Shown in pieces: positions 6,885 to 12,235 of a stretch of DNA of 12,235 nt; positions within the stretch are counted from its first letter, which is position 1; every line of letters begins with the position of its first letter. The stretch is from NCBI GenBank assembly GCA_938030915.1, contig CALHIO010000111.1, positions 1 to 12,235 on the forward strand. The letters run 5' to 3'. Made by a program: the position numbers and the translations under genes. The notes below the pieces were generated by a model. It saw only the letters and a program-made list of their open reading frames with translations, searched no databases and had not been told where the DNA came from. This DNA is from an uncultured Gemmatimonadota bacterium (GTDB lineage Bacteria > Gemmatimonadota > Gemmatimonadetes > Longimicrobiales > Gaopeijiaceae).

Positions 6885-6900
6885 CGTCGCTCTCGCGACG
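6885..6900 (+). other. Small hairpin in the leader of the SDR gene
   Basis: CGTCGC-TCTC-GCGACG is a perfect 6-bp stem with a four-base loop, ending 17 nt before the ATG at 6918 and just upstream of the likely ribosome-binding site GAAGGA (6908-6913). It could modulate translation, but a stem of this size is common by chance in GC-rich DNA. Confidence 0.25.
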
Positions 6901-6917
6901 CATCATCGAAGGATCCC

Positions 6918-8084
6918 ATGAGCCCGACCCGCAAGGACTTTCTCAAGATCTCCGCTGGCGGCGCATTGGCCGCGAACGCGATCGGTGCCGAACAGCTGGC
7001 CGGGGCACCCGCGGGGCCGGAGCCGGTCCGCCCGGCCGACCGATGGGGCGCCCGCATCGTTCAGGAGGCGCCCCGCCGCCTGAACATCCTCATTCTGGGT
7101 GGGACGGGCTTCATCGGACCGTTCCAGGTCCGTTCCGCGCTGGATCGTGGCCACAACGTCACGCTCTTCAACCGCGGGTCCGGTCGGAACATGTTCCCCT
7201 ACCTGGAGACGCTGCGGGGTGATCGGAACGGGGACTACGAGTCCCTCCGAGGGCGCCAGTGGGACGTCGTGATCGACAACGCGACGAACAATCGCCTCTG
7301 GATCGAGCTGGCGGCCGAGGCTTTGAAGGACTCCGTCGAGCAGTTCATGTTCGTCTCGTCGCGTTCGGCATATGCGGACGTGAGCCGGGTGCCGATGACG
7401 GCGGACGCCCCCACATGGACGTTCGAAACGGCCGGAATCCCGAGGGATCAGGAACGACTTCCCTATGGGCTCGGGAAGGCCGAAATGGAGCGGATCGCGC
7501 AGCGGATCATGCCGGGTCGCACGACGATCCTCCGACCGGGTCTGATCATCGGCCCGGGGGATGAGACGGATCGCTTTACGTACTGGCCCGTGCGGATCGA
7601 TCGGGGTGGCGAGGTACTCGCCCCGGGTGACGGCACCGATCCCGTTCAGATCATCGACGTGCGCGACTTCACCGACTTCACCGTGAGGCTGGCGGAGGAC
7701 GCAACCATGGGCGAGTTCAACTGCGTGGGGCCGCGCACGCCGCGCCCGATGGCCGAACTCCTCTACGGAATTCGTGCCGTTACGACGACCGAGACGTCGT
7801 TTACGTGGGTTCCACGCGAATTCCTCGCGGAGTTCGGCGTGCGCCCGTATGCGGAGATGCCTGTGTGGCGTCCTCCTGTCGACGGCAACGAGGGGTTCGC
7901 TCGCTTCGACCTCACGCCCGAGGTGGAAGCCGGACTCACGTTCCGTTCCCTCGCCGACACCGCGGCCGCAACGCTCGAGTATCACTACTCTCGCCCGGTG
8001 GAGCGCCAACAGAACTTCCGGGCCGGATTGTCGGCCGAGCGCGAAGTGGAAGTCCTGGCCGCTTGGCACGCTCGAAGCGGCTGA
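6918..8084 (+). CDS. Exported extended-SDR NAD(P)-dependent epimerase/dehydratase-family protein
   Basis: The product has 388 residues; the start at 6918 has GAAGGA just upstream. The N-terminus, TRKDFLKISAGGALAANAIG, resembles a twin-arginine leader but with Arg-Lys in place of Arg-Arg, so Tat export is likely, not certain. After a linker, residues about 56-90 form the Rossmann start: LNILILGGTGFIG with the glycine motif at 61-67, ending FNRG. The core continues with VVIDNATN, FVSSRSAYADV and Y183-GLG-K187, the YxxxK catalytic pair, then TILRPGLIIGPGDETDRF and the ligand-binding C-terminal region. Members bind NAD(P) and act on sugar nucleotides or other carbonyl/alcohol substrates; the CSP41-like branch shares a similar GGTGFIG opening. 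An exported NAD(P) enzyme needs cofactor loaded before export, as in the Tat-exported glucose-fructose oxidoreductase. It follows the Tat-tagged aminotransferase by 118 bp. The substrate is unknown. Confidence 0.85.
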   Translation: MSPTRKDFLKISAGGALAANAIGAEQLAGAPAGPEPVRPADRWGARIVQEAPRRLNILILGGTGFIGPFQVRSALDRGHNVTLFNRGSGRNMFPYLETLRGDRNGDYESLRGRQWDVVIDNATNNRLWIELAAEALKDSVEQFMFVSSRSAYADVSRVPMTADAPTWTFETAGIPRDQERLPYGLGKAEMERIAQRIMPGRTTILRPGLIIGPGDETDRFTYWPVRIDRGGEVLAPGDGTDPVQIIDVRDFTDFTVRLAEDATMGEFNCVGPRTPRPMAELLYGIRAVTTTETSFTWVPREFLAEFGVRPYAEMPVWRPPVDGNEGFARFDLTPEVEAGLTFRSLADTAAATLEYHYSRPVERQQNFRAGLSAEREVEVLAAWHARSG

Positions 8085-8155
8085 CACGGGACCGAACCTC
8101 CAGCCAGAAGCGCAGGGCCTGATCACACCATCCGGGATCGTACGGACTCCGTGCT

Positions 8156-8204
8156 TGTACAATTCTTGTTCAAGTTTTACCGTTACCTGAACAAACTTTG
8201 TACA
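8156..8204. promoter_or_regulatory. Large dyad with paired 15-bp operator-like boxes upstream of the efflux operon
   Basis: Two boxes, GTACAATTCTTGTTC (8157-8171) and GAACAAACTTTGTAC (8189-8203), are inverted copies of each other and each is itself an imperfect palindrome (ACAA-N3-TTGT core). Their centres are 32 bp apart, about three helical turns. The 17-nt outer arms match at 14 positions around a 15-nt spacer. The stretch is clearly more AT-rich than its surroundings and sits 16 nt before the start codon. Paired palindromes upstream of RND operons are typical sites for TetR-family repressors. No such regulator is encoded in this window, and I could not place -35/-10 elements with confidence. 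Confidence 0.6.
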
Positions 8205-8219
8205 CGAATCTGGCTTGGC

Positions 8220-9749
8220 ATGAATATGTTCGTCGCACGCGTCGTGCGCGCGCGCCCGTCAACACCCGTCGGCATCGGACTCGTCGTTCTCTCGACAGCC
8301 GCATGCTCCCTCGCGCCGTCTCCGGCGGAGATTCCGGCGGTCGACCGAATGCCCGACTCCTACGCCACGGATGCGGAGACGCCGAGTCACGATTCCGCTG
8401 ATGTCGTTTCGTGGTGGCGCACCTTCGAGGATCGCACCCTGGACGCGCTCGTCGGAGCGGCACTCGACTCCAATCTCGACATTCAGGAAGCGGTGGCTCG
8501 AGTCGAGGAAGTACGCGCGCAGTATCGAATCGCCCGGTCCTCCCTCTTCCCAACCGTCACGGCGGGCACGGACGCCTCACGCTTCAGTCAGCCGGCCAAC
8601 GCCGGGCAGTTCGGGGCCATCTTCGGCGGTGACGACGCGGACGCCGACCCGAATCTCCCCGACCGACCCAGCCGCTTCACCTTCTCCACGTTCGGGGCCA
8701 GTCTCGGGGCGGCCTACGAGCTCGATTTCTGGGGACGGCTGAACAGCAGCCGGAGGGCTGCGTACGCCGACTACCTGGCCACCGGGGCGGACGCGAGGAC
8801 CGTCGAGATCTCGGTCGCCGCAGAGACGATTGCCGGGTACTTCGAGCTGAGGGAGCTGGTGGCACGGGAGGCGATCCTTACCGAGGTCGTCGACATTCTC
8901 ACGGAGCGCTTGGAGCTCACCGAGGACCGCTACCAGCGCGGCGTAGTCTCCTCGATCGAGCTCTACCAGATCCAGCAGGACCTCAACGCGACGCGTGCGG
9001 GGCTGCCCCTGCTCGGCAGCCAGATTACGGCATCACGCGGGCGCCTCGCCGTCCTGCTCGGTCGATACCCTCGGGAAGTCGAGCCCCTCATCGCCGGCGA
9101 GGAGCTACCCACGGTCAATCTGGACCCGATCCCGGCCGGACTCCCCGCGGACATGCTCGCGGCACGCCCTGACCTGGTGGCGGCAGCGTTCCGCCTGGAG
9201 GGGTCCCGGCAACGTGTCGGTGAGCGTCGGGCCGCCCGACTCCCGTCGATCAACCTGACGGGCTCGACCGGCACGCAGAGTGCCGATCTCTCGGACATCG
9301 TCCGGGCGGACCAGTGGTTCACCAACTTCGTCGCCTCGCTGACCGCCCCGATCTTCTCCGGCGGTCGACTCAAGGCGGACCAGGAAGCAGCGGAAGCGCG
9401 GTACGAACAGGAAGCCGCCCGCTACGCGCGCTCGGTTCTCACGGCCTTTCAGGAGGTCGATGCCGCCATCGCGGGCTTCAACGCTCAGCGGGAGCGGAAG
9501 CTTGTCGTCGACGAGCAACTCGCCGTGGCAGAGGCGTCCGCCGACGCCGCACTCCTCCGCGTGGAACAGGGTGTCGGCGACTACGTCGGCTACCTCGACG
9601 CCCTGCGGACCGTGCTGAACGTGCAGGACACGCAGGCCTCGGCGGAGCGCGAGCTCGCGACCGCCCGACTCAACGTACACCGAGCCCTCGGAGGAAGTTG
9701 GATCTCCGAGCCGGCTGACGAGCAGGACTCCGAAGGAGACCTCCGATGA
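8220..9749 (+). CDS. RND efflux outer-membrane channel lipoprotein (OprM/NodT family)
   Basis: The product has 509 residues from the ATG at 8220 (a second ATG at 8226 is equally plausible). A GTG at 8151 in the same frame would place the operator-like dyad inside the gene and precede the signal with 23 unusual residues, so it was rejected. Residues 1-28 are a signal peptide ending LSTAA before Cys29, a lipoprotein-type site. The mature protein has two OEP repeats typical of TolC-like channels: VVSWWRTFEDRTLDALVGAALDSNLDIQEAVARVEEVRAQY, YELDFWGRL, the hallmark GLPADMLAARPDLVAAAFRLEGS near the second repeat, and APIFSGGRLKADQEAAEARYEQ. Such channels form trimeric outer-membrane ducts through which RND pumps expel drugs, metals or metabolites. 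It overlaps the adaptor gene by 4 bp (ATGA), giving the order channel-adaptor-pump. Confidence 0.93.
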   Translation: MNMFVARVVRARPSTPVGIGLVVLSTAACSLAPSPAEIPAVDRMPDSYATDAETPSHDSADVVSWWRTFEDRTLDALVGAALDSNLDIQEAVARVEEVRAQYRIARSSLFPTVTAGTDASRFSQPANAGQFGAIFGGDDADADPNLPDRPSRFTFSTFGASLGAAYELDFWGRLNSSRRAAYADYLATGADARTVEISVAAETIAGYFELRELVAREAILTEVVDILTERLELTEDRYQRGVVSSIELYQIQQDLNATRAGLPLLGSQITASRGRLAVLLGRYPREVEPLIAGEELPTVNLDPIPAGLPADMLAARPDLVAAAFRLEGSRQRVGERRAARLPSINLTGSTGTQSADLSDIVRADQWFTNFVASLTAPIFSGGRLKADQEAAEARYEQEAARYARSVLTAFQEVDAAIAGFNAQRERKLVVDEQLAVAEASADAALLRVEQGVGDYVGYLDALRTVLNVQDTQASAERELATARLNVHRALGGSWISEPADEQDSEGDLR

Positions 9750-11032
9750 CGACACACACTCAGAACGCCAAGCCCCGTCGCTCCATGCGTCGGCGGATTC
9801 TTCCTGTCCTCATCCTCGGCGGCGGACTCCTCGCTGCCTTCAGCCTCTTGGCCAGCCGACCCGTACCAGAGCGTATCGCGACTCCGCGACTGGCGCCGAT
9901 GGTCACGACCGAGACGCTGGCCCCGAGGGATGCGCCGCTGCTCGTCGAGGGAACCGGCACGGTCCGGCCCACGTCCGAGATCACCTTGTCAGCCGAAGTG
10001 GGGGGACGCGTCGTCATGGTGTCCCCGAAGCTCGTGCGCGGCGGAGCATTCGCGATCGGCGATACGCTTCTCAAAATCGATGATCGGAGTTACCGGAACG
10101 CGGTGTCGATCGCGCGGGCCGAGGTCGAGCAGCGGCGTGTCGATGTGGCCCTGGCCGCGCAGAATCAGGCGATCGCCCAGCGAGAGTATGAGCTGCTACG
10201 CCAGCGACTCGGATCGGCGGCCCCGGCGGATACCAGCCTGGCCGCACAGCTGGCCCGGCAGCAGCCCCAGTACGAAGCGGCGCAGGCCTCGCTCTACCGG
10301 GCCGAAGCCCAGCTTGCGGACGCTGAACTCAGCCTGACCCGCTCGGTGGTGGTCGCCCCCTTTGCCGGGCGGGTGCGCTCGGAGACGGTGGATATCGGTC
10401 AGTTCATCTCCCCCGGTCAGGCCGTCGCCGAGATCTACGGCACGGACGCCGTCGAGGTGGATATCTCCCTCAGCACCAGGCAGGCAGCGCTGATCGACGA
10501 TCTGTGGAGCGAGAACGAGCAGGTCCGGATTCCTGCAACGGTGCGAGCCGAGTTCGGCGGCGCATGGCACGAGTGGGAGGGATTCGTAGAGCACGCGTCG
10601 GGAGCGCTCGACGAAACGACCCGCACCGTCGAGGTCGTGATTCGTATCCCTTCCCCGTTCGCCGCCGCGGATGCCCGTCCGCCGCTCCTGATCGGGTCGT
10701 ACGTCCGGGCGGACATCATCGGACGGGCCGTCGGAGCTCACTACGCCGTGCCACGTTCGGCCCTGCGCGAAGGTTCGACCGTGTGGGCGGTTACGGAGGA
10801 GGGGACGCTCGTGTCCCGCCCCGTCCGGGTCATCCAGGAGATTCAGGATACAGTCTTCGTCCGCGCGGACATGGCCGCTGCCCCCCGAATCGTCATCAGT
10901 GACCTCTCGGTCATGACCGAGGGCATGGAGGTTCGCATCGACGGTCTCGATGACCCGAGTGCGCGTACCGTTCGTACCGACGGCACGGAGGATCGCGACG
11001 GGCACATGGCGGGCGATGGAGGCGGCCAGTGA
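9746..11032 (+). CDS. RND efflux periplasmic adaptor (HlyD/AcrA-type membrane fusion protein)
   Basis: The product has 428 residues, with the start overlapping the channel gene's stop. A basic N-terminus (KPRRSMRRR) and a hydrophobic segment at about 18-36 anchor it in the inner membrane; no lipobox was seen. The lipoyl half-motifs flank a helical hairpin: GTGTVRPTSEITLSAEVGGRVVMVSPKLVRGGAFAIGDTLLKID, then an alpha-helical coiled coil rich in Ala/Gln/Glu/Arg (about 118-200), then VVVAPFAGRVRSETVDIGQFISPGQAVAEIY. A beta-barrel region with VPRSALREGSTVWAV and a membrane-proximal domain follow. The last about 30 residues are Asp/Gly/Arg-rich and probably disordered. The adaptor bridges the RND permease and outer-membrane channel. 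It overlaps the permease start by GTGA, so all three genes are translationally coupled. The substrate cannot be inferred. Confidence 0.92.
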   Translation: MTTHTQNAKPRRSMRRRILPVLILGGGLLAAFSLLASRPVPERIATPRLAPMVTTETLAPRDAPLLVEGTGTVRPTSEITLSAEVGGRVVMVSPKLVRGGAFAIGDTLLKIDDRSYRNAVSIARAEVEQRRVDVALAAQNQAIAQREYELLRQRLGSAAPADTSLAAQLARQQPQYEAAQASLYRAEAQLADAELSLTRSVVVAPFAGRVRSETVDIGQFISPGQAVAEIYGTDAVEVDISLSTRQAALIDDLWSENEQVRIPATVRAEFGGAWHEWEGFVEHASGALDETTRTVEVVIRIPSPFAAADARPPLLIGSYVRADIIGRAVGAHYAVPRSALREGSTVWAVTEEGTLVSRPVRVIQEIQDTVFVRADMAAAPRIVISDLSVMTEGMEVRIDGLDDPSARTVRTDGTEDRDGHMAGDGGGQ

Positions 11033-12235
11033 ACGGCGCGATCCGGTGGATGATCCACAACGGGGTCACCGCCAACCTCCTGATGCTCTTCATTCTCGTC
11101 GCGGGTGCCTTCGGCGCACTCTCGTTGCGGAAACAGGTCTTCCCCGAGTTCTCGCCCGATCTGATCAACATCTCCGTCGCATATCCCGGAGCGTCTCCGA
11201 TCGAGGTCGAAGACGCAATCGTGATTCCGATCGAGGCCGCGCTGGAGTCCATCGACGAGGTCCAGGAGGTCAATGCGACGGCCTCCCAGAACCTCGCCGT
11301 CGTCACGGCCGAACTCCGGAGCGGAGTCGACAAGCAGCAAGTCCTCGACGAGGTGAAGTCCGCCGTCGATCGGATCCGTACGTTCCCGGTCCAGATCGAG
11401 CGACCCATCGTCAACCTCGCCTCGCCCCGGTCTCAGGTGATTCAGCTCGTCGTTTCCGGTGACGTCGGGGAGCGGGCCCTCAAGTCGCTCGCCAAGGAGG
11501 CCAGAGACGACCTGATCTCGATGGCTCCGATCTCCGATGTCCAGATCTCCGGCGCCCGAGACTACGAGATGTCGATCGAGGTCTCGTCCGACGTGCTCGA
11601 CTCGTACGGCCTTTCTCTCGCCCAGCTCGCGACGATCGTGCGCCGGGAGAGCCTCGAGCTATCCGGCGGAGAAATCGAGACGCGCGACGGCCGGGTCCTT
11701 CTTCGGACGCAGGGGCGAAACGAAAGCGCTGAAGACTTCGAAGACATCGTCGTGCTCGGACAGGCCGACGGTACCGAGGTTCGCCTCAGTGACATCGCGA
11801 GCGTCACCGACGGCTTCGCCGACTCCGATCTCGCCGCGGTCTTCAACGGTGAGCCCGCGGTCGTCGTCACTGCCTACAGGGTCGGTGAAGAAAGCGTCCT
11901 CGAAGTCGCCGACGCCGTCCATGCGTACGTCGACGAGTTCTCGGAGCGGCTCCCCGCCGGTGTCACCGCGTCCGTGTGGCAGGACCAGTCCGTCGTTCTG
12001 GACGGCCGGCTCAAGCTTCTGATCAAGAACGGCATTCTGGGCCTCACGCTCGTTCTCATCGCCCTCACACTCTTCCTCGACCTGAAGCTGGCCGCGTGGA
12101 CGGCGATCGGAATCGGGATCTCCTTCATCGGCGCGTTCGCGTTGCTTGCCCCACTCGGCGTGACGATGAACACGATCTCTCTCTTCGGCTTCATTCTCGC
12201 GCTCGGGATCGTGGTCGACGACGCCATCGTCGTGG
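11029..12235 (+). CDS. RND efflux transporter permease (AcrB-type), 3' end off window
   Basis: A GTG start at 11029 overlaps the adaptor stop (GTGA). The frame is open to the window edge, 402 codons, roughly 40 percent of a typical RND permease of about 1,040 residues. Visible parts in order: N-terminal TM1 (about 14-33, TANLLMLFILVAGAFGALSL), the QVFPEFSPDLINISVAYPGASPIEVEDAIVIPIEAALESIDEV opening of the porter domain, further porter subdomains to about 330, then TM2 (about 335-353) and TM3/TM4. The sequence ends in LGIVVDDAIVV, where D397-D398 correspond to the proton-relay Asp pair of AcrB TM4. This marks a proton-driven exporter that works with the adjacent adaptor and channel. The drug-type HAE branch looks likelier than a heavy-metal CusA/CzcA type, but the substrate-determining second half is missing. 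Confidence 0.92.
   Translation, partial: MNGAIRWMIHNGVTANLLMLFILVAGAFGALSLRKQVFPEFSPDLINISVAYPGASPIEVEDAIVIPIEAALESIDEVQEVNATASQNLAVVTAELRSGVDKQQVLDEVKSAVDRIRTFPVQIERPIVNLASPRSQVIQLVVSGDVGERALKSLAKEARDDLISMAPISDVQISGARDYEMSIEVSSDVLDSYGLSLAQLATIVRRESLELSGGEIETRDGRVLLRTQGRNESAEDFEDIVVLGQADGTEVRLSDIASVTDGFADSDLAAVFNGEPAVVVTAYRVGEESVLEVADAVHAYVDEFSERLPAGVTASVWQDQSVVLDGRLKLLIKNGILGLTLVLIALTLFLDLKLAAWTAIGIGISFIGAFALLAPLGVTMNTISLFGFILALGIVVDDAIVV

Noticed and set aside
6903..8162. 419-codon minus-strand open frame, longer than the SDR gene it overlaps
   Set aside because: It is antisense to a clear SDR family protein over its whole length, has a His/Arg-rich composition typical of shadow frames in GC-rich DNA, and shows no domain motif.
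8151..8219. GTG start extending the outer-membrane channel gene upstream
   Set aside because: It would put the paired operator-like boxes inside the coding region and place odd residues before a normal lipoprotein signal peptide.

Overview
The window is GC-rich, about two thirds G+C, and densely coded almost entirely on the + strand. It reads as a chromosomal segment of a Gram-negative bacterium: there are lipoprotein and Tat-type export signals and an outer-membrane-channel/adaptor/RND efflux set. Gene style (secreted amidohydrolase, Tat-exported HisC-like and SDR enzymes, Met-rich multicopper oxidase) suggests Gemmatimonadota or a related soil/marine lineage, but this is only an inference. 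No rRNA, tRNA, CRISPR array, insertion sequence or phage gene was seen.

Left block (1-5474): a leftward, truncated DtxR-type metal-responsive regulator with an apparent N-terminal membrane anchor is divergent from a rightward four-gene group. That group encodes a secreted Met-rich multicopper oxidase, a secreted metal-dependent amidohydrolase (ATGA overlap), a small ZIP-like metal permease with a His-rich tail, and an exported DsrE-like protein. Between the regulator and the oxidase lies an 18-bp palindrome with the half-sites and spacing of a DtxR/IdeR box. It overlaps the -10 of a strong sigma70-like promoter for the regulator. This layout suggests a metal-controlled envelope module for handling or oxidising a transition metal. 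The substrate (Fe, Mn or Cu) cannot be read from sequence.

Middle block (5475-8084): two enzymes carry Tat-type leaders, a fold-type I PLP aminotransferase of the HisC family and an extended SDR (NAD-dependent epimerase/dehydratase family). A GC-rich hairpin that may be a terminator separates them. Both appear to be cofactor-dependent enzymes exported folded; no pathway can be assigned.

Right block (8085-12235): an AT-rich 139-bp gap carries a 49-bp dyad made of two copies of a 15-bp operator-like box. It precedes a translationally coupled efflux operon: OprM/NodT-type outer-membrane channel lipoprotein, HlyD/AcrA-type adaptor and RND permease. The permease is cut by the window edge immediately after its conserved TM4 Asp-Asp pair.
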